NCBI RefSeq assembly: GCF_020400655.1 | Contig: NZ_JAINRC010000008.1 | Span: forward strand, 62,001-126,000 | Reading direction: 5' to 3' | Length of the DNA: 64,000 nt | DNA from: Streptomyces spinosus | GTDB taxonomy: Bacteria > Actinomycetota > Actinomycetes > Streptomycetales > Streptomycetaceae | Shown here: piece after piece, positions 40,781 to 49,508 of the stretch | Layout: every line of letters starts with the position of its first letter | Position numbering within the stretch: the stretch's first letter is position 1 | Program-made: the position numbers and the translations under genes | Notes under the pieces: generated by a model | Seen by the model: the letters and a program-made list of their open reading frames with translations, nothing else | Told to the model about the DNA's origin: nothing | The model's database searches: none

Positions 40781-40878
40781 CGGCCGTGGTGGGAATCGGA
40801 CCCGCGTGACTCCCCGCGAGCGGAGCTCGCTGACGGATGCAGCGCGGGCGAGTCCCTGAACCACTCGGGCACACGGCC
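40781..40878 (-). pseudogene. Degenerate tandem copy of tRNA-Cys
   Basis: 98 nt on the same strand just upstream of the intact tRNA-Cys. The acceptor stem GGCCGTG/CACGGCC and the D arm are identical, but the anticodon arm is replaced by a 26-nt-longer hairpin-forming sequence (GACTC...CCCGCG pairing with CGCGGG...GAGTC), and the T arm has changes (GGGTCCGATTCCCA) that break one pair. No anticodon can be assigned. It is unlikely to be charged as tRNA-Cys. Confidence 0.75.
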
Positions 40879-41042
40879 GTGTTCGTGAGAAGAACGTACG
40901 GGGCGGGCCGTGAGGGGCTCAAGGGCGGCGGGGGCGCTGCAACGGGACTGCCATGTGCCGTTCACGAAGCGGGGCGGGACGTACGACCAAGGGCCTACCG
41001 CCGGTCGGTCTCCTGACAGGGGCCAAACTCGGTTGTGGGCCT

Positions 41043-41048
41043 TACTCT
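41043..41048 (+). promoter_or_regulatory. -10 box of the MFS gene
   Basis: TACTCT ends 7 bases before the ATG at 41056; no Shine-Dalgarno sequence is present, so a leaderless mRNA is possible. No good -35 is seen. Confidence 0.35.
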
Positions 41049-41055
41049 GTCGCAC

Positions 41056-42501
41056 ATGAGTGCCCTTGGATCCCGTGAGTCCGATGTCCTCGATCCCCCC
41101 GCCGAACAGGACGGCGGTGTGCTGAGCAGGGCGTACCGGGCGCTGAGTGTCGGGATCGTGTCCGTCGTGGTGCTCATCGCGTTCGAGGCGACGGCCGTGG
41201 GGACCGCCATGCCGGTCGCCGCGCGGGAGCTGGACGGACTGGCGCTGTACGCGTTCGCCTTCTCCGGGTACTTCACCACCAGCCTGTTCGGAATGGTGCT
41301 CGCGGGACAGTGGTCCGACCGGCGCGGTCCGCTGGGGGCGCTGACGACCGGCATCGCGGCCTTCGCGGTGGGGCTCGTCGTCGCCGGGACCGCGCAGGTC
41401 ATGTGGATCTTCATCCTGGGACGGGCCGTGCAGGGGCTCGGCGGCGGGCTGGTCATTGTCGCGTTGTACGTCGTCGTGGGACGCGCCTATCCGGAGCGGC
41501 TGCGGCCCGCGATCATGGCCTCCTTCGCCGCCGGCTGGGTCGTCCCCTCGATCGTCGGCCCCCTCGCCTCCGGTGCCGTCACCGAGCACCTCGGCTGGCG
41601 CTGGGTCTTCCTCGGCATCCCGGTCCTCGTCGTGTTCCCGCTCGCCCTCGCCCTGCCCCAGATACGGCGGCGGGCGGCCGGCCCGGTGGACGCGGAGGCC
41701 GGCGCCGGCTCCTTCGACCGGCGGCGGATCCGGCTCGCGTTCGGGATCTCCCTGGGCGCCGGGCTCCTCCAGTACGCCGCCCAGGACCTGCGGCCCCTCG
41801 CCCTGCTCCCGGGACTGGCCGGAGCGGCCCTGCTGGTGCCAGCCGTGCTCGGGCTGCTGCCCCACGGCACCTACCGGGCCGCCCGCGGCCTGCCCTGCGT
41901 CGTGCTGCTGCGCGGGCTGGCCGCGGGGTCCTTCATCGCCGCCGAGTCCTTCGTGCCGCTGATGCTGGTCACCCAGCGCGGGCTGTCCCCGACGCTCGCC
42001 GGGTTCTCGCTGGCGGCCGGCGGCGGGACGTGGGCGCTGGGCTCGTTCGTGCAGTCCCGGCCGCGTCTGGCGCCGTACCGGGAGCGGCTGATGACCGTCG
42101 GCATGGTGCTGGTCGCCGTCGCGATCGTCACCGCGCCGAGCGTGCTCCTGCACTCCGTGCCCGTGTGGACCGTGGCCGTCGCCTGGGGGATCGGCTGCTT
42201 CGGGATGGGCCTGGTGATCTCCTCCACCAGCGTGCTGCTGCTCCAGCTGTCCGCCCCGGAGGAGGCCGGCGCGAACTCCGCCGCGCTCCAGATCTCCGAC
42301 GCCCTGTCCAACGTCGTCCTCCTGGCCGCCACCGGCGCGGCCTTCGCGGCCCTGGGCGGCGGGAGCACCGCGGCCACCACGGGGTCCGGTGGCGGGCATC
42401 CCGCCGCCTTCGCCGCCGTCTTCCTGCCGATGGCGGCGGTGGCGGTGGCGGGAGCCTGGGTGACCACGCGGCTGCGGGAGCGGCCGGCGCCGACGCGGTG
42501 A
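41056..42501 (+). CDS. MFS transporter, DHA2/drug-exporter type
   Basis: 481 residues with about fourteen hydrophobic segments. VGTAMPVAARELDG (motif D1-like) and QVMWIFILGRAVQGLGGGLV (motif B with the conserved Arg; split here only for reading) point to the multidrug exporter group of the major facilitator family. GQWSDRRGPLGAL is motif A. The ATG at 41056 follows a -10 box directly; a GTG at 41035 is possible. The substrate is unknown. It is the first gene to the right of the tRNA-Cys region and the helicase gene follows after 257 bases. Confidence 0.88.
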   Translation: MSALGSRESDVLDPPAEQDGGVLSRAYRALSVGIVSVVVLIAFEATAVGTAMPVAARELDGLALYAFAFSGYFTTSLFGMVLAGQWSDRRGPLGALTTGIAAFAVGLVVAGTAQVMWIFILGRAVQGLGGGLVIVALYVVVGRAYPERLRPAIMASFAAGWVVPSIVGPLASGAVTEHLGWRWVFLGIPVLVVFPLALALPQIRRRAAGPVDAEAGAGSFDRRRIRLAFGISLGAGLLQYAAQDLRPLALLPGLAGAALLVPAVLGLLPHGTYRAARGLPCVVLLRGLAAGSFIAAESFVPLMLVTQRGLSPTLAGFSLAAGGGTWALGSFVQSRPRLAPYRERLMTVGMVLVAVAIVTAPSVLLHSVPVWTVAVAWGIGCFGMGLVISSTSVLLLQLSAPEEAGANSAALQISDALSNVVLLAATGAAFAALGGGSTAATTGSGGGHPAAFAAVFLPMAAVAVAGAWVTTRLRERPAPTR

Positions 42502-42758
42502 CGGAGGCGGGGGATCGTGGTGGGGGGACGGTGGTGGGCGGTGAGCGCGGCGGGTGGAGCGCCGATCGGGCGAGTGCCGGAGGGTGAGCGCGGCGGCCCG
42601 CGGTGACCGCGGTGGGGCGCGGGCGTGGGGCCGACGGGACTGCTGTGACGTCGCTCCCACCCGCGGGCGAGGCGGGGTCGTCCGCGCGTCGAGCGCGGGG
42701 CGGCGCCGGTAGGGTGGCCCGGTTGTCATACGTAGCCGCCCTACCCCGCTCGGAGACC
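42502..42758. other. Intergenic region before the helicase gene
   Basis: 257 bases, GC-rich and without a supported ORF; the open frame from 42603 is a fusion with upstream non-coding sequence. CATACG near 42728 may be part of a -10 region. Confidence 0.35.
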
Positions 42759-44558
42759 GTGACTACCACCGCCGCCTCGTCCGCTTCCTCCCACCACCTC
42801 TCGCCCGCCTTCCCGGGCCGGGCCCCCTGGGGTACCGCCAGCAAGCTGCGCGCCTGGCAGCAGGGGGCGATGGAGAAGTACGTCCAGGAGCAGCCGCGTG
42901 ACTTCCTCGCCGTCGCCACGCCCGGCGCCGGCAAGACGACCTTCGCGCTGACGCTCGCCTCCTGGCTGCTGCACCACCACGTCGTACAGCAGGTGACCGT
43001 GGTCGCGCCGACCGAGCACCTGAAGAAGCAGTGGGCCGAGGCCGCGGGCCGGATAGGGATCAAGCTCGACCCCGAGTACAGCGCGGGCCCGCTCGGCAGG
43101 GAGTACGACGGCGTGGCCGTGACGTACGCCGGTGTCGGAGTGCGCCCGATGCTGCACCGCAACCGGGTCGAACAGCGCAAGACCCTGGTGATCCTGGACG
43201 AGATCCACCACGCCGGCGACTCCAAGTCCTGGGGCGAGGCCTGTCTGGAGGCGTTCGAACCGGCCACGCGGCGCCTCGCGCTGACCGGTACGCCGTTCCG
43301 GTCCGACACTAACCCCATCCCCTTCGTGACCTACGAGGAGGGGGCGGACGGCATCCGGCGGTCCGCCGCCGACTACACGTACGGCTACGGTTCGGCGCTC
43401 TCGGACGGGGTCGTCCGGCCGGTGATCTTCCTCTCCTACAGCGGCAACATGCGCTGGCGGACCAAGGCCGGCGACGAGGTCGCCGCGCGGCTCGGCGAGC
43501 CGATGACCAAGGACGCGATCAGCCAGGCCTGGCGTACGGCCCTCGACCCGCGCGGCGACTGGATGCCGAGCGTGCTGCGCGCCGCCGACCAGCGGCTGAC
43601 CGAGGTCCGCAAGGCCATCCCGGACGCGGGCGCCCTCGTCATCGCCTCCGACCAGGACTCCGCGCGCGCGTACGCCAAGCTCATCCGGGAGATCACCGGG
43701 ACGAAGGCGACGCTCGTCCTCTCGGACGACGCCGGCGCCTCGAAGCGGATCGACGAGTTCAGCGCGAGCGACGAGCGGTGGATGGTCGCCGTGCGGATGG
43801 TGTCCGAGGGGGTCGACGTACCGCGGCTCGCGGTGGGCGTGTACGCGACGACCATTTCGACGCCGTTGTTCTTCGCGCAGGCCGTCGGGCGCTTCGTACG
43901 GTCCCGGCGGCGCGGCGAGACCGCGTCCGTGTTCCTGCCGACCGTGCCCGACCTGCTGACCTTCGCCAACGAGATGGAGAAGGAGCGGGACCACGCCCTC
44001 GACAAGCCGAGGAAGGAGGGCGAGGAGGACCCGTACGCCGAATCCGAGAAGGAGATGGAGGAGGCGAACAAGCAGCAGGACGAGGACACCGGCGAACAGG
44101 ACATGCTGCCCTTCGAGGCGCTGGAGTCCGACGCCGTGTTCGACCGGGTGCTGTACGACGGCGCCGAGTTCGGCATGCAGGCGCATCCCGGCAGCGAGGA
44201 GGAGCAGGACTACCTGGGGATTCCGGGGCTGCTGGAGCCCGAGCAGGTGCAGTTGCTGCTGCAGAAGCGGCAGGCCCGGCAGATCGCGCACAGCCGCAAG
44301 AAGCCGGACACCGAGGCCGACCTGCTGGAGCTGCCGGCCGAGCGGCGGCCGGTGGTCACGCACAAGGAGCTGATGGAGCTGCGCAAGCAGCTGAACACGC
44401 TGGTCGGCGCGTACGTCCACCAGAGCGGGAAGCCGCACGGGGTGATCCACACCGAACTGCGGCGGGTGTGCGGGGGGCCGCCGAGCGCGGAGGCCACGGC
44501 GGGGCAGTTGCGGCAGCGGATCGAGAAGGTGCGGGAGTGGGCTACGCGCATGCGGTGA
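42759..44558 (+). CDS. DEAD/DEAH-box (SF2) helicase
   Basis: 599 residues. Motif Q-like WQQGAMEKY, motif I ATPGAGKTT, motif Ia VVAPTEHLKKQW, motif II DEIHH, motif III LTGTPFRSD, motif V MVSEGVDVPRL and motif VI QAVGRFVRSRR, so both RecA domains are complete. A C-terminal segment of about 180 residues is acidic (EKEMEEANKQQDEDTGEQD) and then helical. This resembles the XPB/RAD25-like restriction-helicase group of actinobacteria. The GTG at 42759 follows CGGAGACC. Role unknown; nucleic acid remodelling in repair or RNA metabolism is likely. Confidence 0.88.
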   Translation: MTTTAASSASSHHLSPAFPGRAPWGTASKLRAWQQGAMEKYVQEQPRDFLAVATPGAGKTTFALTLASWLLHHHVVQQVTVVAPTEHLKKQWAEAAGRIGIKLDPEYSAGPLGREYDGVAVTYAGVGVRPMLHRNRVEQRKTLVILDEIHHAGDSKSWGEACLEAFEPATRRLALTGTPFRSDTNPIPFVTYEEGADGIRRSAADYTYGYGSALSDGVVRPVIFLSYSGNMRWRTKAGDEVAARLGEPMTKDAISQAWRTALDPRGDWMPSVLRAADQRLTEVRKAIPDAGALVIASDQDSARAYAKLIREITGTKATLVLSDDAGASKRIDEFSASDERWMVAVRMVSEGVDVPRLAVGVYATTISTPLFFAQAVGRFVRSRRRGETASVFLPTVPDLLTFANEMEKERDHALDKPRKEGEEDPYAESEKEMEEANKQQDEDTGEQDMLPFEALESDAVFDRVLYDGAEFGMQAHPGSEEEQDYLGIPGLLEPEQVQLLLQKRQARQIAHSRKKPDTEADLLELPAERRPVVTHKELMELRKQLNTLVGAYVHQSGKPHGVIHTELRRVCGGPPSAEATAGQLRQRIEKVREWATRMR

Positions 44559-44599
44559 CGCTGCGCTGGGCTTGGGGGGATTCGCCCACCCGCCCACCC

Positions 44600-44870
44600 G
44601 ACTCGGTCCGCCGAGAAGGCACCGCCCAGGGGCTCCGCCCCGGACCACGGGTGGGTGGGTGACTCGGTTCGCCGAGAGGGTGCCGTCCGGGGGGGTCGGT
44701 TCCGATCCCGGGTGGGTGGCTCGGGGCGGTGAGGGGGTGCCGTCCAGGGGCTTCGCTCCGGACTCCGGGTGGGTGGGTGGCTCGGTTCGCCGAGAGGGTG
44801 CCGTCCGGGGGCTTCGCCCCGGACCCCGGGGTGGGTGGGTGGCTCGGTTCGTCGAGAGGGTGTCGCGCGG
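44600..44870. repeat. Tandem array of about 60-bp hairpin units
   Basis: Four to five imperfect copies starting near 44602, 44664, 44721, 44781 and 44842. A typical unit contains CTCGG-TTCG-CCGAG, a hairpin with a stable UUCG loop, then GAGGGTGCC, then a second hairpin TCCGGGG-gcttcg-CCCCGGA, then GGGTGGGTGGGTGG. It follows the helicase stop directly. Confidence 0.75.
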
Positions 44871-45151
44871 ATCTTCGTGTGTGCGTATCCGGACGAATGC
44901 AGGCAGGCCGGATCTGGGCTTGCCCGGATTCTGGACGAAGACTTCCGCTCAGCGAACCGGCTTCGCTACTGTCCCGCTACGCACACGCCCCGTGGCAGCG
45001 CCGCCGCGGAGCGCAGCCGTGAAGCGACTAGGTCCGGGAGCCGCCGGGCCGTCCTGCCGATCGGCGGCCTCTGAAGCGCGTCGCCGACGGGACTCGGTGA
45101 CGCATCCGCCGAACAAGGGCCGCCGACCTCACCGCCGAAGGAGTGGGCGTC
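44871..45151. other. Intergenic region before the IclR gene
   Basis: About 280 bases without a supported gene. Slightly lower GC around 44900-45000. The promoter of the IclR gene should lie here; AAGGAG at 45138-45143 is its ribosome binding site. Confidence 0.4.
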
Positions 45152-45793
45152 GTGACCGCGGAGACCTCTCAGACGCTCGACCGGGGACTGCGCGTCCTCA
45201 AGCTGCTGGCCGACACCGACCACGGGCTGACCGTCACCGAGTTGTCCACCAAACTGGGCGTGAACCGGACCGTGGTGTACCGGTTGCTCGCGACGCTGGA
45301 GCAGCACGCGCTCGTACGACGTGACCTGGGCGGGCGAGCCCGGGTCGGACTCGGCGTGCTGCGGCTCGGACGGCAGGTGCACCCGCTCGTACGGGAGGCC
45401 GCCCTGCCCGCGTTGCGGTCGCTCGCCGAGGACATCGGGGCGACGGCGCACCTCACGCTCGTGGACGGGTCCGAGGCGCTGGCCGTCGCGGTGGTGGAGC
45501 CCACCTGGACGGACTACCACGTGGCCTACCGGGCCGGGTTCCGGCATCCGCTGGACCGGGGCGCGGCCGGCAAGGCGATCCTCTCCGCACGGCAGTCGCC
45601 GTCCTCCGATCCCGGGTACACGCTCACGCACGGGGAGCTGGAGGCGGGGGCGAGCGGGGCGGCGGCGCCCCTGGTCGGGGTGACCGGCGTCGAGGGCAGT
45701 GTCGGCGTGGTGATGCTCGCGGACGCCGTGCCGGAACGGGTGGGCGCACGCGTGATGGAGGCCGCGCGGGAGGTCGCGGAAGCGTTGCGCTGA
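45152..45793 (+). CDS. IclR family transcriptional regulator
   Basis: 213 residues. The N-terminal winged HTH is at about 5-65 (TLDRGLRVLKLLADTDHGLT, ELSTKLGVNRTVVYRLLATL), the IclR effector domain follows (VREAALPALRSLAEDIGATAHLT; PLDRGAAGKAIL). GTG 45152 is chosen because AAGGAG is 8 bases upstream; a GTG at 45143 overlaps that site. It lies upstream of the M20 hydrolase gene and could regulate it. The effector domain is shorter than in many IclR proteins. Confidence 0.88.
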   Translation: MTAETSQTLDRGLRVLKLLADTDHGLTVTELSTKLGVNRTVVYRLLATLEQHALVRRDLGGRARVGLGVLRLGRQVHPLVREAALPALRSLAEDIGATAHLTLVDGSEALAVAVVEPTWTDYHVAYRAGFRHPLDRGAAGKAILSARQSPSSDPGYTLTHGELEAGASGAAAPLVGVTGVEGSVGVVMLADAVPERVGARVMEAAREVAEALR

Positions 45794-45936
45794 GCCCGAC
45801 CGAGTGCGGGCGTGAGGGCCCCTTGGCCGTCCCTCCAAGCCCGTTCCCCGACCTTTGGCCGATCCGCACACCCCCCGGCGCCCGCCCCTGCGCATCATCA
45901 GGGTCAGGCAACCCCGAGGCGGAGGGAAACGGCACG

Positions 45937-46056
45937 GTGGACACAGTGGGGACGGTCGCCGCACCAGGCCGGCGCACAGGACGTACGGCGATCGGGCTCG
46001 GCGTCCACGGCACCCGGCACTCCGGGCTCGCCCGCACCCAGGAACGCCCCGCATGA
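45937..46056 (+). CDS. Possible 39-residue protein overlapping the M20 gene start
   Basis: GTG at 45937 with GGAGGG 10 bases upstream; the TGA overlaps the ATG of the M20 gene (ATGA). The product is basic (GRRTGRTAIGLGVHGTRHSG). Coding bias is acceptable. It may be a translational leader that couples ribosomes to the next gene rather than a functional protein. Confidence 0.35.
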   Translation: MDTVGTVAAPGRRTGRTAIGLGVHGTRHSGLARTQERPA

Positions 46057-47108
46057 CCGCGCTCGACCCCGCCGCCGACGTCGTCACCCTCACCCGCGCC
46101 CTGGTCGACCTGCCCTCCGAGAGCGGGGAGGAGGAGCGGATCGCGGACGCCGTCGAACAGGCCCTGCGCGGCCTGCCGCACCTCACCGTGGACCGGGTGG
46201 GCAACTCCGTCGTCGCCCGTACCGGCCTCGGACGCGGTGAACGCGCCCTGGTCGCGGGGCACCTGGACACCGTGCCGGCCGCCGGGAACCTGCCCTCCCG
46301 GCTCGTCGGCGGGCGGGTCCACGGGCTCGGCGCCTGCGACATGAAGGGCGGGGTGGCCGTGGCGCTGCGGCTCGCGGCCACCGTGCCGGAGCCCGCCCGC
46401 GACCTCACCTACGTCTTCTACGAGTGCGAGGAGGTCGAAGGGGAGCGCAACGGGCTCGGCCGGATCGCCGCCGCCCGGCCGGGGCTGCTGGAGGAGGCCG
46501 GCCTCGCGATCCTCATGGAACCCTCCGACGCCGGTGTCGAGGCCGGCTGCCAGGGCATCCTGACCGCGGACATCGTGGTCGAGGGCGTCCGCGCGCACAC
46601 CGCACGCGCCTGGCAGGGCACCAACGCCGCGCACAAGGCCGGGCAGGTGCTCCAGCGGCTCGACGCCCACGTCCCGCAGCGGGTCGTGATCGACGGGCTG
46701 GAGTACCGGGAGGGGCTCAGCGCGGTCGCCGTACGCGCCGGGGTCGCCGGGAACGTGGTGCCCGACGAGTGCGTCGTGACCGTCAACTACCGTTTCGCTC
46801 CGAGCCGTTCGCCCGAGGAGGCGGAGGCGTACGTGCGGGGGCTCTTCCCGGAGTACGAGGTGCGGGTCACCGAGGCCGTCGGCGGGGCGCTGCCGCACCT
46901 GGACCGGGTGGGTCCGCTGGTGGCCGCCCTCGGGGCCGAGCCCCGGGCCAAGCTGGGGTGGACCGACGTCGCCCGGTTCGCCGCGCTCGGGGTGCCCGCG
47001 CTCAACTACGGCCCCGGCGACCCCTCGCTCGCGCACACGGCGGGGGAGTACGTCCCCGTGGCGCACCTGGAGCGCTGCGAGGCCCGGCTCAGGGCGTGGC
47101 TGCGCTGA
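46053..47108 (+). CDS. dapE: M20 family succinyl-diaminopimelate desuccinylase-like hydrolase
   Basis: 351 residues. Metal-binding and catalytic motifs of M20 peptidases are complete: GHLDTVPAAGN, GLGACDMKGGVAV, YECEEVEGERNG and the HTA dimerisation-domain start (VEGVRAHTARAWQGTNAAHK, at 20 residues). The gram-positive DapE subgroup hydrolyses N-succinyl-LL-diaminopimelate in lysine and peptidoglycan synthesis. Because an N-acylamino acid racemase and an acyltransferase gene lie close by, it may instead cleave N-succinyl-L-amino acids. The 3' end overlaps the convergent PucR gene by 20 bases. Confidence 0.85.
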   Translation: MTALDPAADVVTLTRALVDLPSESGEEERIADAVEQALRGLPHLTVDRVGNSVVARTGLGRGERALVAGHLDTVPAAGNLPSRLVGGRVHGLGACDMKGGVAVALRLAATVPEPARDLTYVFYECEEVEGERNGLGRIAAARPGLLEEAGLAILMEPSDAGVEAGCQGILTADIVVEGVRAHTARAWQGTNAAHKAGQVLQRLDAHVPQRVVIDGLEYREGLSAVAVRAGVAGNVVPDECVVTVNYRFAPSRSPEEAEAYVRGLFPEYEVRVTEAVGGALPHLDRVGPLVAALGAEPRAKLGWTDVARFAALGVPALNYGPGDPSLAHTAGEYVPVAHLERCEARLRAWLR

Positions 47109-48657
47109 GCCCGGCCAGCGTGCGCAACTGGAGCCACAGCACCAGTCGTTCGTCGGGGTCGTCCAGGTCGATCCCGGCGTGCTGCTGGAGCTGTCTGAGG
47201 CGGTAGCGGCAGGTGTTGGGGTGCACGGCCAGCAGCCTGGCCGCGCCGGCCATGTCGCAGCCCGCGTCGAACCAGCAGACGAGCGTGCGCGCGTACGCGG
47301 TGCCGTGCCCGGCGTCGTAGGCCAGCACCCGCCGCCACGCGCCCGCGCTCAACTCGCGGCGCTCCTCCATCACTTCGGCCAGCCGCAGCAGCGTCACCCG
47401 GGCCCGGACCTCGTCCACCACGGCCACCGGCAGGTCCGCGTCCAGCACCCGCAGCACCAGGTCGGCGTCCGCCCGCGAGTCCGTCAGCCCGTCCGCGTCC
47501 GGCACCAGCTCGCCGAGCGCCGCCCGCACCGGCACCCGCAGCGCCCGACCGGCCCGCGCCACGATGTCCTCGGCGAGCCCCCGGTGCCGTTCGCCCGGCC
47601 CGGGCAGCACCGCGTACACCACCCCGTCCAGCAGCACGCACGCGTGCCGGCCGTAGCGGGCCTCGCACTGCAGGCGCACGACGTCCAGCAGGCGCAGCGC
47701 GGTGCGTTCGGCGTCCGGGACGCTCGCGGCCGAGTCCAGGACGAAGGCCGCCACCCGGGCCGGGCCGTCGACGCCGAGGCGGGCGGCGGCCGTCGCCGGG
47801 TCGTCCGCCGTGCCGTCCAGCAGCCGGCGCAGCAGGTCACCGCCCCGGTGCAGGGCCAGCTCCCGGGCCGCCCGGGCGCGCAGCAGGAGCAGTGCGGCGG
47901 TGGACGCGCCCTGGGCGAGGGTGTCCTCGGCGTCCGGGGCGAGCGAGCCTCCGTCGACCACCCACACCGAGCCGAGGGTCTCCCCGCCGGCCCGTACCGG
48001 CATCGCCAGCCGGGGCAGGCCGGCACCGGTCAGCGCGGGCAGCCGCACCGGCCGGTCGGCGGCGAACAGCCGCCGGTACTGCTCGGTGTTCTCGGCGCTG
48101 GCCGGCACCTGCCGGCCGAGGATGCCCTGCCGGCGGTCCTCGTCCACGGGCTGGCCGGGGACCGTGGAGTAGGCGAGGATCCGCTGGCGCGGGTCCTCGA
48201 TGGCGGTGGCCCCGCCGGTCGCCGTGGCGATGGCGTCGGCCAGCGCGAACAGATCGCCGAGCCCGCTGTCGCCGGCCCCCGCGTCGGCGGCGAGGGCGGC
48301 GGGCCGGGCGGCGACGGCCGACGCCAGCAGCAGGTGGACCCGGTGCCAGGCCGCGTCCTCGGCGACCGACAGCAGGGCCACGCCGTGCTCCCGCGCCGCG
48401 CCGACCGGCCCGTCCGCGCCGCGCACCACCACACCGGTCAGCCCGGCCCGAGCCGCCGCCCGCAGCAGCGGCCCCGCGTCCGCCGCCGGCACCCCGACCG
48501 CCAGCAGCAGCCCGCCGGGCAGCCGCGGCAGCGGGGTCCGGCCGTCGTACAGCACCGTCTCGGTGACCGGTGCGGTCAGACCCGCGGGGGCGGTGTGCAG
48601 CCGCAGCGCGGCGGTGCCGACGACGTCCAGGAGGTCGCCGAGGGTGCAGGCGTCCAT
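47089..48657 (-). CDS. PucR family transcriptional regulator
   Basis: 522 residues. An N-terminal PucR-type domain (TLGDLLDVVGTAALRL, about 5-120), a GAF-like/GGDEF-like middle part (LFALADAIATATGGATAIED) and a C-terminal helix-turn-helix (FDAGCDMAGAARLLAVHPNT, CRYRLRQLQQ) characterise PucR/CdaR activators. Start at the ATG 48657; 16 upstream codons are less likely. It is divergent from the acyltransferase gene with 101 bases between starts and so probably controls the acyltransferase-racemase operon and perhaps the M20 gene. Related proteins respond to amino acid or purine metabolites. Confidence 0.85.
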   Translation of the reverse strand: MDACTLGDLLDVVGTAALRLHTAPAGLTAPVTETVLYDGRTPLPRLPGGLLLAVGVPAADAGPLLRAAARAGLTGVVVRGADGPVGAAREHGVALLSVAEDAAWHRVHLLLASAVAARPAALAADAGAGDSGLGDLFALADAIATATGGATAIEDPRQRILAYSTVPGQPVDEDRRQGILGRQVPASAENTEQYRRLFAADRPVRLPALTGAGLPRLAMPVRAGGETLGSVWVVDGGSLAPDAEDTLAQGASTAALLLLRARAARELALHRGGDLLRRLLDGTADDPATAAARLGVDGPARVAAFVLDSAASVPDAERTALRLLDVVRLQCEARYGRHACVLLDGVVYAVLPGPGERHRGLAEDIVARAGRALRVPVRAALGELVPDADGLTDSRADADLVLRVLDADLPVAVVDEVRARVTLLRLAEVMEERRELSAGAWRRVLAYDAGHGTAYARTLVCWFDAGCDMAGAARLLAVHPNTCRYRLRQLQQHAGIDLDDPDERLVLWLQLRTLAGLSAATP

Positions 48658-48758
48658 GGCGTCCTCAGCTTGCCGGTTGGCGGATGGTGCAACGAACGTA
48701 CGCACGTCTTGGCCGCCCGTACAACCCGTGCGCCGCCGGTGCCCTCGAGACTCGTCCC

Positions 48759-49508
48759 ATGACCGCAGGAGCCACCATCCGCACCGTCCACGACGTCGCC
48801 GGGCTCGCGGCCGTCGCCGCCCACTTCAGCGACGTGTGGCGGACGCCCCGCACCGCCCCGCCCTACCCGGCCGAGGTCCTGCACAGCCTGGTGCACGCCG
48901 GCGGCGCCGTGCACGCCGCCCACGACGGGCCGCGGCTCGCCGGGGCGTCCGTCGCCGTGCCCGGCCCGGACCGGAGCACCTACTCGCTGGTGGCCGCCGC
49001 CGAGCGCGGTCTCGGGCACCGCCTGAAGCTGGCCCAGCGTGACTGGGCGCTCGCCACCGGCGCCCGCACCATGCGCTGGACCTTCGATCCGCTGGTCGGG
49101 CGCAACGCCCGCTTCAACCTGGTCAAGCTCGGTGCCGTCGGCACCGAGTACCTCGTCGACTTCTACGGCCCCATGTCCGACGGCGTGAACGACGGCGACG
49201 AGAGCGACCGGCTGACGGTCACCTGGGACCTGACGGCGCGGGAAACGCCGTACGACACCGAGCCGCACGGACCCGTCCTGCGCACCGCCCCCGACGGCGG
49301 GCCGCTCGTCCGGCGCGCCGGACGGCACGTCTGGTGCCGGGTCCCGCGGGACGTCGTCACGCTGCGCGCGGCCGACCCCGCCCTGGCGCTGCGCTGGCGG
49401 CACGCCGTGCGCGAGGTGTTCCTGGAGGCCTTCGTGGAGGGGTTCCGGGCCACCGGGATGTCCCGCGACGGCTGGTACACGCTGACCGGGACCCGGGAGG
49501 CCGCGTGA
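48759..49508 (+). CDS. GNAT-like acyltransferase linked to N-acylamino acid racemase
   Basis: 249 residues of the COG3375 type, predicted N-acyltransferases of the GNAT fold that are regularly encoded before an N-acylamino acid racemase. WTFDPLVGRNARFNLVKLGA is the conserved stretch of this family. In Geobacillus the equivalent enzyme succinylates D-amino acids from succinyl-CoA. The ATG at 48759 is chosen; the frame is open upstream through the PucR promoter. The stop overlaps the start of the racemase gene (GTGA). Confidence 0.8.
   Translation: MTAGATIRTVHDVAGLAAVAAHFSDVWRTPRTAPPYPAEVLHSLVHAGGAVHAAHDGPRLAGASVAVPGPDRSTYSLVAAAERGLGHRLKLAQRDWALATGARTMRWTFDPLVGRNARFNLVKLGAVGTEYLVDFYGPMSDGVNDGDESDRLTVTWDLTARETPYDTEPHGPVLRTAPDGGPLVRRAGRHVWCRVPRDVVTLRAADPALALRWRHAVREVFLEAFVEGFRATGMSRDGWYTLTGTREAA

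Noticed and set aside
40781..40878. Selenocysteine or long-variable-arm tRNA
   Set aside because: The extra sequence replaces the anticodon arm and not the variable loop, no anticodon loop can be formed, and the rest is identical to tRNA-Cys.
44600..44870. CRISPR array
   Set aside because: Units are contiguous imperfect tandem copies without unique spacers, and no cas genes are present.
44572..45324. 250-codon plus-strand frame through the hairpin array
   Set aside because: The frame is open only because of GC-rich repeats; no start with a ribosome binding site, and it runs out of frame into the IclR gene.
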